Shown here one piece after another: positions 8,806 to 17,286 of a stretch of 64,000 bases of DNA. The DNA is from Pedobacter panaciterrae. GTDB lineage: Bacteria; Bacteroidota; Bacteroidia; Sphingobacteriales; Sphingobacteriaceae. Numbering within the stretch: the stretch's first letter is position 1; the number at the start of each line of letters is the position of its first letter. The translations under genes and the position numbers were made by a program. The notes below the pieces were generated by a model that made no database searches, had not been told where the DNA came from, and saw only the letters and a list, made by a program, of their open reading frames with translations. Location: NCBI RefSeq assembly GCF_013204795.1, contig NZ_JABMKW010000012.1:83024-147023 (forward strand), written 5' to 3'.

Positions 8806-8866
8806 TACTGGCTGAGGCTATTCATACAAATCAAATTATTAAGTCATTTACTCAATACAAAAAAAC

Positions 8867-9268
8867 ATGAATACTGAATCAATAAAAATAAACGAAACCC
8901 CTATCATACTATCAACCGGAATTTACGACCTCCTTAAAGATCATTTAAGAAGAAGAAAGTTAAGCAGGTATAACGAAGCAAAACTTGAACTGGAACTAAA
9001 ACATGCAAGGCAGGTTTTAAGAAATGAACTACCAGCTGATGTGGTTACGGTTGATACCAATGTAAAAGTGAAGGAAATGGAATCAGGAAAAGAATTCATA
9101 TACAAACTTGTTGCACCTGCAAAGGCACGAAGAAAACACAATACCCTTTCCATTCTCTCTCCAATAGGCGTAGCAATCCTTGGCTACACTAAGGGCGCCA
9201 TAGTGCAATGGGAAATGCCTGAAGGAATAAAGAAGTACCAAATAGAAGACGTCACTAAAATAGGATAA
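8867..9268 (+). CDS. GreA/GreB-family protein, Rnk-like
   Basis: A 133-residue protein. Residues about 60-130 match the C-terminal FKBP-like domain of GreA/GreB and Rnk (KEFIYKLVAPAKARRKHNT, SPIGVAILGYTKGAIVQWEMP). The N-terminal half is short and helical, closer to Rnk-like nucleoside diphosphate kinase regulators than to the long coiled coil of GreA. Members bind RNA polymerase in the secondary channel or modulate it. Without the full coiled coil, transcript-cleavage activity is doubtful. It is a single gene followed by a strong terminator. Confidence 0.8.
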   Translation: MNTESIKINETPIILSTGIYDLLKDHLRRRKLSRYNEAKLELELKHARQVLRNELPADVVTVDTNVKVKEMESGKEFIYKLVAPAKARRKHNTLSILSPIGVAILGYTKGAIVQWEMPEGIKKYQIEDVTKIG

Positions 9269-9304
9269 AAAAAACCGGCATCTTCATCAGATGCCGGTTT
9301 TTTT
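9268..9304. terminator. Bidirectional terminator
   Basis: A perfect stem AACCGGCATCT/AGATGCCGGTT with loop TCATC is flanked by an A-run on the left and a T-run on the right. It lies between the convergent genes ending at 9268 and 9308 and can serve both. Confidence 0.9.
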
Positions 9305-9307
9305 ATC

Positions 9308-10033
9308 CTATTTCTTATCTAAAGGAGCCATCCCGAACATTAAAACCAAGCGGTGGTTCTCATAAAAATTTAAGGTTTGTTCAGCAACATCGTATTTCAA
9401 TGTTTTATCGCTTATCAGCTTTAAAAACTCACTTTCGAGCCTATTTCTATCTTCATCTACACAAGCCCTCAAAGTACTGCCCATTTGTTTAAACGTAAGT
9501 TTACCATCGCCTTTTTCATAAGCTCCAAAGAAAGAATTACATCCTGCAAAACCATTAACTCTTCCCTTTTCTTTATCAAATACTACATAAGCCGGCGATT
9601 GTTCCAGAGCGACGCCATTCATCTGAATCAGTTTCCATTTATGTTTAACAACAAAATCCCATTCACCAGTTTTAACCGGCATCTTTTGTTTCTTTAATAC
9701 TTTCTTTAGTTTATAAGTATAAATTGATGCATCGGCAGGAACATTGGCCCTTTTAGTACGGGTTACCAGAATTACATAACGATATCCGGGTTTATAATTA
9801 AAACCAGAAATATTGCTGTAAAACAGCTCCCAACCTTTACTGTTTTTATATTTAACCTGAAAACAAGTTTGCGGCGCTACACCTGTACAACTTGCACGAT
9901 CTTCCTTAACTATAAGCTTTATTACATCAGCTGCATTGGCATAAACTGAAAGGCCCAGCAACATTAAAATAGTTAGTATTAATTTTGGACTGAAATTCTT
10001 TGTTATAATTCTTTTCATTTTCTGTGTATTCAT
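9308..10033 (-). CDS. DUF4377 plus META domain exported protein
   Basis: A 241-residue protein with an N-terminal signal peptide (cleavage near ANA at 32-34). Residues about 36-115 resemble DUF4377: DRASCTGVAPQTCFQVKYK, GWELFYSNISGFNYKPGY. Residues about 128-235 form a META/HslJ-like domain: WKLIQMNG, GRVNGFAGCNSFFGAY, MGSTLRACVDED. META proteins are envelope proteins linked to stress or motility in other bacteria; the molecular role is unknown. Start: an ATG at 10033, with another at 10018 (MKRIITK) that is equally plausible. It is divergent from the repeat protein at 10145. Confidence 0.82.
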   Translation of the reverse strand: MNTQKMKRIITKNFSPKLILTILMLLGLSVYANAADVIKLIVKEDRASCTGVAPQTCFQVKYKNSKGWELFYSNISGFNYKPGYRYVILVTRTKRANVPADASIYTYKLKKVLKKQKMPVKTGEWDFVVKHKWKLIQMNGVALEQSPAYVVFDKEKGRVNGFAGCNSFFGAYEKGDGKLTFKQMGSTLRACVDEDRNRLESEFLKLISDKTLKYDVAEQTLNFYENHRLVLMFGMAPLDKK

Positions 10034-10144
10034 CTTTGTTAAAAAGATGCACGAAACAAGTCGTTTCCATAAATATAAGATTTTCTTCTCCCCTGATTGA
10101 TAAGATTTACTTACTTTAGGTTACACACTTAATGAAAAACCACT

Positions 10145-10783
10145 ATGAAACGCAAACTCCTGTTCGTGCTTGGCTTATTGCTGTGCCACAGCCAGATTTC
10201 CAGCTCACAAACCTTAACAAGCGCACATTTTAGAATCTCTGATAGAGAAAATGGAATCAGATCTATCGAACTAACTATAAACAACATGATCATCATTGGT
10301 TTAAATTCCACTGGCGACATATCTTATATCGATGAGGCCGAAGGAGCACTTGCAGATTACACAAGTAATTCAGAATATACCGATAACGAACATTCTAAAT
10401 TCATTGCCAATCAGAAAATTGAATATTACGACCGGTTTGACGATGAAAAATCGGGAAAAATAAAATGGATAGGCGGAATCAAAATTGATTATAATGATAA
10501 TTTTGATATTCATGATCCCAGAGGAAAAATAAAATCCATCGGTAACATTCAAATTAAATACAATAACGCTTTTGATGTCCACGATAAATCTGGAACAATT
10601 AAATCCATTGGTGCCATTCAGATTAAATACAACAATGCCTTTGACATTAACGATCCCGCTGAAAAGGTTAAATCAATAGGGAATGTAAAAATCACCTATT
10701 TTAATTCTTTTGATGCAAAAAGGTTATTTGGCAAAATAAAATCGATCAAAGGAAACAGTAAAAAGATTTACGTGACAAAGTAA
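10145..10783 (+). CDS. Exported protein with five 23-residue repeats
   Basis: A 212-residue protein with a signal peptide (residues 1-22, cleavage near SSS-Q). After a unique segment (about 23-86) come five tandem repeats of 23 residues starting near 87, 110, 133, 156 and 179. The core is G-N-I-Q-I-K-Y-N-N-A-F-D-x-x-D-x-x-G-x-I-K-S-I. The two central repeats are nearly identical. Regular alternation and the period suggest a beta-solenoid or stacked-strand fold, which is inference. I know no function. The region is AT-rich like its surroundings. The gene ends 43 bases before rnpB. Confidence 0.7.
   Translation: MKRKLLFVLGLLLCHSQISSSQTLTSAHFRISDRENGIRSIELTINNMIIIGLNSTGDISYIDEAEGALADYTSNSEYTDNEHSKFIANQKIEYYDRFDDEKSGKIKWIGGIKIDYNDNFDIHDPRGKIKSIGNIQIKYNNAFDVHDKSGTIKSIGAIQIKYNNAFDINDPAEKVKSIGNVKITYFNSFDAKRLFGKIKSIKGNSKKIYVTK
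10403..10747 (+). repeat. Five in-frame 69-base repeats
   Basis: The five coding repeats described for the protein above. The DNA copies at about 10541-10609 and 10610-10678 are the most alike (both contain ATTAAATACAA followed by the codons for N-A-F-D). The outer copies are diverged at both DNA and protein level, which suggests old outer units and a recent central duplication or gene conversion. Confidence 0.75.
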
Positions 10784-10813
10784 ACAACCTTAATTTATAC
10801 ATTCCTTATTTTG

Positions 10814-10821
10814 TATCTTTG
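10814..10821 (+). promoter_or_regulatory. -7 element of rnpB
   Basis: TATCTTTG matches TAnnTTTG in full and ends 5 bases before the predicted 5' end of the RNase P RNA. That is the expected distance to a transcription start. No good TTG is seen at -33. Confidence 0.7.
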
Positions 10822-10826
10822 CCGCA

Positions 10827-11198
10827 AATGCAAGCCGTTCTATCGCTGCGATTATATCGGAGAGGAAAGTCCGGGCAACACAGAGCATCTCGCTTCCTAA
10901 CGGGAAGAGGTTTGGGGATGAACACCCGAATTATGGAAAGTGCCGCAGAAAGCATACCGCCGATGGCTTTTAAGCACAGGTAAGGTTGAAAACGTGAGGT
11001 AAGAGCTCACGATTTTTCCGGGTGATCGGAGAACTGGTAAACCCCGGGAGTTGAAAGACCAAATAGGCTAACGCATGTAGGGCTGCTCGTCCGATGTTAG
11101 TGGGTAGGTCGTTAGAGATAAATGGCAACATTTATACTGGATTAATGATAGAAAACCTGAGCAATCAGGTTACAGAACCCGGCTTACAGGCTTGCATT
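10827..11198 (+). ncRNA. rnpB: RNase P RNA, class A
   Basis: The catalytic RNA of RNase P, which trims the 5' ends of tRNA precursors. It shows the conserved GAGGAAAGTCCGGGC near 10861, ACAGAGCA, GGAAAGTGCC, AGAAAGCATACCGCC near 10956 and ACAGAACCCGGCTTACAG near 11172. The outer P1 stem is formed by AATGCAAGCC at 10827-10836 with GGCTTGCATT at 11189-11198, which sets the ends. A T-rich run (TTGTTTTTT) follows and may terminate transcription. Length, about 370 bases, is normal. Confidence 0.96.
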
Positions 11199-11302
11199 TT
11201 GTTTTTTAAATGATATATCAGTTTCATAACTTTAAAAAAACACATTATTAAACTGAAAAATAATATATTAGCACTGGATAATAAGAAGATTTAGCATACC
11301 CT

Positions 11303-12712
11303 ATGGCAAAATTGTTAATAATTGATGATGAGAGAGCGATAAGAAGTACTTTACGTGAAATCTTAGAATACGAGAACTATGAAGTTGAGGATATTGACAA
11401 TGGTGTAGATGGATTAGAGCTCATCAAAAAGAAGAAATACGACCTAGTCCTATGTGATATCAAGATGAATAAAATGGATGGAATGGAGGTGCTGGAACAA
11501 GCACTTGCATATAGCCCGGACCTTCCATTCATTATGATTTCAGGACATGGAACGGTCGAAACCGCAATAGAAGCCAGTAAAAAAGGTGCATTTGATTTCA
11601 TTTCAAAACCACCGGATCTAAACAGGCTACTGATTACAGTTAGAAATGCACTGGACAGAGGTACTTTAGTTACTGAAACCAAAGTATTAAAAAGAAAAGT
11701 TAGCAAAACAAGAGATATTCTAGGTAGTTCAGAGAATATTAACAAAATTAAAGAAACTATAGAGCGTGTTGCCCCTACAGAAGCCAGGGTATTAATAACC
11801 GGAGCAAATGGTAGTGGTAAAGAATTGGTTGCACGTTGGTTACACGAAAAATCGAATCGTGCCGACAGCCCTCTTATCGAGGTTAACTGCGCTGCTATTC
11901 CATCAGAACTGATAGAGAGTGAATTATTTGGCCACGAAAAAGGTTCATTTACCTCTGCTGTAAAACAGCGTATAGGTAAATTTGAACTTGCCAATGGGGG
12001 AACGCTGTTTTTAGATGAAATTGGAGACATGAGCCTTTCGGCTCAGGCAAAAGTTTTACGCGCATTACAGGAACACAAAATCACCCGTGTAGGTGGCGAA
12101 AAAGAACTTGAAGTGAATGTACGTGTACTGGCAGCTACCAATAAAAATCTTTTAAAAGAAATCGAAGATGGCAATTTCCGTATGGATTTATACCACCGTC
12201 TAAACGTTATAAATATCCATGTTCCACATCTAAGTGAGCGCATTGACGATATCCCGGAGATCGCGCAAAGCTTCCTTGAAGAAATTTGTAAAGAATATGG
12301 CATGCCTGTTAAAAAGATCAGCGATAGCGCCATGACAGCATTACAAAGTCTGCCGTGGACAGGTAATGTTAGGGAATTACACAACATGATCGAACGTCTC
12401 ATTATTTTAAGCGATAAAACCATTACAGATCATGATGTAACTGTATTTGCAAATCCTAGTGGAGGAACAAACATAGGTGCAGCAGGTGGGACTCCCAATG
12501 GATCTACCCATACAGCTCCTTCTCCAGCCTTGGCTTATGATAAATTCAACAACTTTCAGGATTACAAAGACTATGCTGAAAAAGAATTCATCAAGTTTAA
12601 ATTGGAAAAGAACAACTGGAATGTATCTAAAACTGCCGATGATATAGATATCCAACGCAGTCACTTATATAGTAAGATCGAGAAATTCGGATTAAAAAGA
12701 TCCGCAGAATAA
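11303..12712 (+). CDS. Sigma-54-type response regulator, NtrC/AtoC family
   Basis: A 469-residue regulator with a receiver domain (1-120, likely phosphoacceptor D52), an AAA+ central domain (about 140-370, Walker A GANGSGKE near 167) and a C-terminal Fis-type helix-turn-helix (about 435-466, NWNVSKTADDIDIQRSHLY). The sigma-54 contact loop, GAFTGA in model proteins, reads GSFTSA at 214-219. The Walker B region reads GGTLFLDEIGDM. A low-complexity G/A/T/P/S linker (about 389-413) joins the AAA+ domain to the HTH. No cognate histidine kinase is adjacent. The gene lies alone between rnpB and a bidirectional terminator. Confidence 0.92.
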   Translation: MAKLLIIDDERAIRSTLREILEYENYEVEDIDNGVDGLELIKKKKYDLVLCDIKMNKMDGMEVLEQALAYSPDLPFIMISGHGTVETAIEASKKGAFDFISKPPDLNRLLITVRNALDRGTLVTETKVLKRKVSKTRDILGSSENINKIKETIERVAPTEARVLITGANGSGKELVARWLHEKSNRADSPLIEVNCAAIPSELIESELFGHEKGSFTSAVKQRIGKFELANGGTLFLDEIGDMSLSAQAKVLRALQEHKITRVGGEKELEVNVRVLAATNKNLLKEIEDGNFRMDLYHRLNVINIHVPHLSERIDDIPEIAQSFLEEICKEYGMPVKKISDSAMTALQSLPWTGNVRELHNMIERLIILSDKTITDHDVTVFANPSGGTNIGAAGGTPNGSTHTAPSPALAYDKFNNFQDYKDYAEKEFIKFKLEKNNWNVSKTADDIDIQRSHLYSKIEKFGLKRSAE

Positions 12713-12748
12713 AAAAAAGCTCCTGATTTGATCAGGAGCTTTTTTTTA
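12711..12748. terminator. Bidirectional terminator
   Basis: A 9-base stem AGCTCCTGA/TCAGGAGCT with a 5-base loop is flanked by eight As and eight Ts. It lies between the convergent NtrC-type and ClC genes, and the ClC stop codon lies inside the T-run side. Confidence 0.93.
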
Positions 12749-14530
12749 TTCCATATAATCAGCTTGCCTGCTTAACAAAGCCCTGTACTTATTAAAAATT
12801 GCCGTTTTGGATACAAACCCAAGGTAAGCTCCACTTTCATCCAATACAGGTAATAGCCATGCATTTTCCTTTTCCATTTTCCCCAGTACCTTCTTTAGTG
12901 AATCCGTAACCAGTACAATATCTGGAGCAGTCTGCATCAGATCATTTACAGAAAGGTTATCTTCATCGGCAACATTCCTCTTCAAAACATCTTCAACAAA
13001 CACCAAACCCTTAAAGCTCCTGTCTGCACTTACAACCGGAAACAAATTTCTTTTAGAAAGTAGAATTTCAGGCATTCTTACTGAGACCAGATCATCTTCA
13101 TTTAAAACAAGGTAATCTCGTTCTACAAGATATTTAAGTTTCATCATATTAAGAACGGTAGTGTCTTTGTCTTCATGCGACAACAGTTCTCCCTTCTCTG
13201 CCAAAGGCTTGGTATAGATAGAGTATTTATTCGCACTGCGATTGATCAAATAAGAGATTGCAGATGTAATCATCAACGGAACCATTAAAACATAACCACC
13301 GGTGATCTCGGCAATCAAAAATATCCCTGTAAGCGGTGCATGCATAATAGCGCTTAATGAAGCCGCCATGCCCGCCACAATGAAATTGGCAACATTCAGG
13401 TTTGCTATTCCCAGAGTATTTGCAGAAAATGCAACCACAAAACCAATTAAACCACCAATAACCAAGCTCGGTGCAAAAATACCCCCATTCCCACCGGCAC
13501 CTAAAGTAATAAGGGTAGCGCAAGATTTAGCAAAAATAGTTATTGCTGTAAAAAGGATAACCAGCCATGGCAAATTACTATATTCTGAAAATATACTGTT
13601 GGTCATTACATTGGTATAATTTCCGCCAAGCAAATTTTTAATGGTAATATAACCCTCCCCATATAATGTTGGAAACAGGAAAACCATTATACCTAGCATC
13701 AAACCGCCAACAACTACACGTTTATATGGATGATTAATCTTGTAAAAGAAGGACTTAATAACCGAATTTGCTTTGGCAAAATAGATAGAGAAAAGACCAA
13801 TTAAAACCGCAAGCAATACATAATATACAAGTGCATTCATCTTCCATCCTTCTGTAACCAGAAAGAAAAGCTGTTCGTTAAAAAAGAACCTTGCTACTAC
13901 CGCAGCGGTGGCCGAAGCAAGCAATAAAGGTATAAAAGCAGGGATTGTAAACTCTGGAAGCAGTATTTCTATGGCAAATACAATACCCGCAATTGGACTA
14001 TTAAATGCAGCAGATATTCCGGCTGCTGCACCACACGCCAGCAACATTGTGGTTTCACGGTATGATAAACCTAAAAATCTGCCTACAACAGAACCAATAC
14101 CCCCTCCACTGGTCACAATTGGAGCTTCCAAACCCGTAGAACCCCCAAAACCAACAGTTAATGCTGCTGTAATAATTTGCGAATAGATATTATGAGGTTC
14201 TACTTTACTGGATTTTTTCGAAATTGTATACAAAAGAGGTGTTAGCCCGGTTTCAAATTTTCCTTTTCTGATGAACCTTCGCACATACATTACCGAAAGA
14301 AGTATCCCTATAAAAGGAAAAAAGAAATACAGATAATACTTGTACTGCCAGTGAAAACCCGTCTGCAGAAAATCTTCTATATGGTGAGTTAAGGTTTTTA
14401 GAAGTGCGGCAGCAAGACCGGCCAGAATGCCAACAATCAGTGCAGCAATAACCAGGAAATTACGGTTAGAAATTTTAGTTTTCCGGTAATGGTTAATCGA
14501 ATCTATATAATTCACCAGCCGTATATACAT
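12746..14530 (-). CDS. ClC-family chloride channel/transporter with CBS pair
   Basis: A 594-residue membrane protein with a ClC core (about 20-440) and two C-terminal CBS domains (about 460-590) that usually bind adenine nucleotides and gate transport. The gating glutamate is present in GSTGLEAP (E135), as is GNGGIFAPS near 350. The GSGIP selectivity motif of E. coli ClcA is not preserved (GLTP at the equivalent place). At the position of the inner proton glutamate (E203 in CLC-ec1) the sequence reads AIEIL, so isoleucine I189 replaces it. This hints at channel-like rather than Cl-/H+ exchange behaviour. The next gene upstream on the same strand (RluA-type) ends 10 bases before this start, so the two may be co-transcribed. 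Confidence 0.9.
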   Translation of the reverse strand: MYIRLVNYIDSINHYRKTKISNRNFLVIAALIVGILAGLAAALLKTLTHHIEDFLQTGFHWQYKYYLYFFFPFIGILLSVMYVRRFIRKGKFETGLTPLLYTISKKSSKVEPHNIYSQIITAALTVGFGGSTGLEAPIVTSGGGIGSVVGRFLGLSYRETTMLLACGAAAGISAAFNSPIAGIVFAIEILLPEFTIPAFIPLLLASATAAVVARFFFNEQLFFLVTEGWKMNALVYYVLLAVLIGLFSIYFAKANSVIKSFFYKINHPYKRVVVGGLMLGIMVFLFPTLYGEGYITIKNLLGGNYTNVMTNSIFSEYSNLPWLVILFTAITIFAKSCATLITLGAGGNGGIFAPSLVIGGLIGFVVAFSANTLGIANLNVANFIVAGMAASLSAIMHAPLTGIFLIAEITGGYVLMVPLMITSAISYLINRSANKYSIYTKPLAEKGELLSHEDKDTTVLNMMKLKYLVERDYLVLNEDDLVSVRMPEILLSKRNLFPVVSADRSFKGLVFVEDVLKRNVADEDNLSVNDLMQTAPDIVLVTDSLKKVLGKMEKENAWLLPVLDESGAYLGFVSKTAIFNKYRALLSRQADYME

Positions 14531-14540
14531 AATTTACCTT

Positions 14541-15263
14541 TTAAGCGTCAAATTTATCCAGCAATTTAATTAATGTAGCAAAATCTTTTGGATAGGGTGC
14601 GTCGATTACAATATCCTTATCATCAAGGCCTTTAAATACCAAATGGCGGGCATGTAAAGCAAAACGTTTCATGATGGGTTGTTCCTCATCATCCTTTGCA
14701 ATGCGGTATCCTTTTTTCATGGCCGATAGGTATACCGGTTTACCCTTATACATATGATCTCCAACAATTGCAGCACGCTGGGTAGCTAAATGTATCCGAA
14801 TCTGATGCATCCTACCAGTTATTGGTTTACACTCTACCAGAGTATAATGTCTGTAGTTTTTAATGGAATTAAAATACGTTTCCGCACGTTTACCTTCCTT
14901 ACGGTCTATAGTTACACTCTTATTTCCATCATTTAGAATAGGAAGGTCTATGAACAAGTCTTTAAAAGTAAACTGCCCATCAACAACAGCGTGGTATACT
15001 TTATTTACCTTACGCTTTTCAAATTGCATGGCTACAGAACGGTAAGCCTCAGGCGTTTTTGCAATAATAATTGCACCCGAAGTTTCTTTATCAAGGCGAT
15101 GGCAAACCTGTGCATCGGCACTATATTGTTTAGCAAGGCGTAAGATATTTACTTCACCAGAACCGCCGCGCTCATCTAAAGAGGCAACAAAAGGTGGTTT
15201 ATTTACAACGATATAATCATCGTTTTCGAATAGGATAATGTCTTTAAATGAAGGATATTTCAA
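14541..15263 (-). CDS. RluA-family pseudouridine synthase
   Basis: A 240-residue enzyme with the catalytic motif HRLDKETSG, where D58 is the nucleophile. It converts specific uridines of rRNA or tRNA to pseudouridine. ITGRMHQIRIHLA near 150 is a second family motif. No S4 RNA-binding domain precedes the catalytic domain, so it is the short form. Which RNA it modifies cannot be told from sequence. The gene is 10 bases upstream of the ClC gene on the same strand. Confidence 0.92.
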   Translation of the reverse strand: MKYPSFKDIILFENDDYIVVNKPPFVASLDERGGSGEVNILRLAKQYSADAQVCHRLDKETSGAIIIAKTPEAYRSVAMQFEKRKVNKVYHAVVDGQFTFKDLFIDLPILNDGNKSVTIDRKEGKRAETYFNSIKNYRHYTLVECKPITGRMHQIRIHLATQRAAIVGDHMYKGKPVYLSAMKKGYRIAKDDEEQPIMKRFALHARHLVFKGLDDKDIVIDAPYPKDFATLIKLLDKFDA

Positions 15264-15365
15264 TTCAGTGTGTTTTTCAGAAGTAACTAGTGCATTCCAG
15301 CCTGTAAAGATATCAATGAGCTAATTCGCTACAGGTAGCAAAAAGCCCAATGATCTTCCAGAATG

Positions 15366-15373
15366 CAAAAGTA
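15366..15373 (-). promoter_or_regulatory. Candidate -7 element for the RluA-type gene
   Basis: On the minus strand TACTTTTG matches TAnnTTTG in full, 103 bases before the start at 15263 and just after the stop of the response-regulator gene. No matching TTG is found 19 bases upstream, so this is a moderate call. Confidence 0.4.
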
Positions 15374-16063
15374 CTAAGAAAGTTCGAATTTATACCCCAC
15401 TCCTTTTACAGTAGCAACATAAGTTTCACCTAACTTCTCGCGTAACTTGCGAATGTGTACATCAATTGTACGGTTTGTAACCACTACAGAATCTTCCCAA
15501 ATATTCTTTAGAATAGATTCTCTGGTATATACCTTACCTGGTTTTGAAGCTAATAAATAAAGTAATTCAAACTCTTTTTTAGCTAAAATGACTTTTTTAC
15601 CACTCTGAAAAACAAGGTACGCTTCTCTGTCAATTACCAAATCACCTATTTCAACCTTATTATCAGAAACCTCGTCTCCGCTTGCATTTCTTCTTAGAAT
15701 CGCATTAATACGACTTACTAGTGCACGAGGCTTAATTGGTTTAGCTATATAATCATCTGCACCAACATTAAATCCCGCTATTTCTGAATACTCTTCACTT
15801 CGTGCTGTTAAAAACACCATAAAAGTATTTTTAAACTCAGGAATAGCCCTCATTAACCTGCATGCCTCAATACCATCCATCTTTGGCATCATGATATCCA
15901 GGATAATTAAATCAGGATGTACCTTCTTTGCAATCGTAATGCCTTCCTGACCATTATTGGCTAAGAATACCTGATATCCCTCTTTCTTTAAGTTATACTC
16001 AATTAACTCTAAAATATCTGGTTCGTCATCAACAATAAGTATCTTCTGTTTTACGGTGCTCAT
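15374..16063 (-). CDS. Response regulator, PhoB/OmpR family
   Basis: A 229-residue two-component regulator. The receiver domain (about 6-122) has acidic D12/D13, phosphoacceptor D56 (IILDIMMPKMDG) and K105 (ADDYIAKPIKPRAL). The winged-helix DNA-binding domain (about 135-228) includes TRESILKNIW, VVTNRTIDVHIRKLREKLG and TVKGVGYKF. It resembles PhoB/RprY-type regulators of Bacteroidota. No histidine kinase gene adjoins it. The leader on the minus strand carries TAATTTCG, one mismatch from the -7 consensus, about 20 bases before the start codon. Confidence 0.92.
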   Translation of the reverse strand: MSTVKQKILIVDDEPDILELIEYNLKKEGYQVFLANNGQEGITIAKKVHPDLIILDIMMPKMDGIEACRLMRAIPEFKNTFMVFLTARSEEYSEIAGFNVGADDYIAKPIKPRALVSRINAILRRNASGDEVSDNKVEIGDLVIDREAYLVFQSGKKVILAKKEFELLYLLASKPGKVYTRESILKNIWEDSVVVTNRTIDVHIRKLREKLGETYVATVKGVGYKFELS

Positions 16064-16168
16064 AGCTTTAATTATTTGTTACGAAATTAGGTAATCAATT
16101 ATAATATACCGTTAAACTCATGTTAACAAATTGTTAATACCATCATGTATATTAACATGAATTTAGGG

Positions 16169-17278
16169 TTAGCGTAAAGTTTTATTTAAAAATGCATCAA
16201 GCTCCTCTCCGCGAAGATTCTTTGCAACTATTGTTCCCTTTGGATCTATGATAAATGAGCTTGGAATAGCCTCTATTTGATACAATCTAACTGTAGAACC
16301 TTCAAAATCGCTTAATTCGCTGGCATGGTTCCAGGTTAGTTTATCATCAGCAATTGCTTTTTTCCATGCTGCCGGGTCTTTATCTAAAGAAATACCCAAT
16401 ATGGTAAAATTCTTGTCTTTATAAGTATTGTAGGCTTTAACCACATTCGGATTTTCCTGTCTGCATGGCATACACCACGATGCCCAGAAATCAAGCAATA
16501 CATATTTTCCTTTAAAATCAGACAACTTAACTGGCTTTCCATCGATACCGGTTATGGTAAATTCTGGTGCAGCCTGACCAATTTGAACAGCCTTTAAGCT
16601 AGCCATTCTCTTTAAAAATTCAGTTACTGCGGCATTATCATTAAACTTACTTTTGATTTTATCAGAGTAAGCCACCATTTCTTTCTCAAATTCCGAAGGA
16701 TTTAACAAGTTTATGGCATAAAAACCTGCTAACGATTCTGTATTCTCCTCAGCAAATTTCAACACCGCTTTATTAAGCCCTTCAATTTCAGCAGTATATT
16801 GAGGTCTCATTTGCTCCATAATAGCTTCTCTCTTATCTGGCTGGGCCGATACTGCTTCATCAAACTGAGTTTGTATAGCAGCAATTTTAGTCATATACTC
16901 ATGCTTGGTGGTGTTCAATTCCTGTAACTTATCAGCCTCAGCAGCACCAGATGTAGTATAAGCCAATGATTTGTCGGCCAAATCAGCAGTAATTTTAATT
17001 TCATCGCCATTCTTTGCAATAATCATATACTCGTTATTGCCCGCAGAAATCCTAAAGAAATCTGCCCCCGGGGTTGAATGGGTGAATTTAAATTCTCCTT
17101 TTTCAGAAAACACAGTTGAATCTAATGGCAAAGCATTGTCTTTTTGCAAGCCAAATAAGTAAACTTTGCTTTTTGGAGCAGCGTTTTTAAACTCCCCGTT
17201 AATTACAAACTTACTTTTGTCCTTACATGCTGCAAAAGCCACACACAACACCAATACATACCCAATACGTTTCATCAT
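16169..17278 (-). CDS. TlpA-like thioredoxin-fold lipoprotein with DUF4369-like N-terminus
   Basis: A 369-residue exported lipoprotein (lipobox FAAC, C18). Residues about 25-120 resemble the DUF4369 domain found before many Bacteroidota thioredoxins. A helical middle segment (about 125-225) follows, then an AhpC/TlpA thioredoxin fold (about 232-369) with the active site WASWCMPCRQ near 264-273. It probably reduces or isomerises disulfides, or supports cytochrome maturation, on the periplasmic side. Its start is 8 bases downstream of the gatB stop, so the two may share a transcript. Confidence 0.88.
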   Translation of the reverse strand: MMKRIGYVLVLCVAFAACKDKSKFVINGEFKNAAPKSKVYLFGLQKDNALPLDSTVFSEKGEFKFTHSTPGADFFRISAGNNEYMIIAKNGDEIKITADLADKSLAYTTSGAAEADKLQELNTTKHEYMTKIAAIQTQFDEAVSAQPDKREAIMEQMRPQYTAEIEGLNKAVLKFAEENTESLAGFYAINLLNPSEFEKEMVAYSDKIKSKFNDNAAVTEFLKRMASLKAVQIGQAAPEFTITGIDGKPVKLSDFKGKYVLLDFWASWCMPCRQENPNVVKAYNTYKDKNFTILGISLDKDPAAWKKAIADDKLTWNHASELSDFEGSTVRLYQIEAIPSSFIIDPKGTIVAKNLRGEELDAFLNKTLR

Positions 17279-17286
17279 AATATTTA

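Noticed and set aside
11377..12030. Long minus-strand ORF of 217 residues inside the NtrC-type gene
   Set aside because: It is an antisense shadow of a well-supported gene, with Ser-rich composition typical of reverse frames.
13908..14186. Plus-strand ORF within the ClC gene
   Set aside because: It is antisense to conserved ClC motifs and has no family features.
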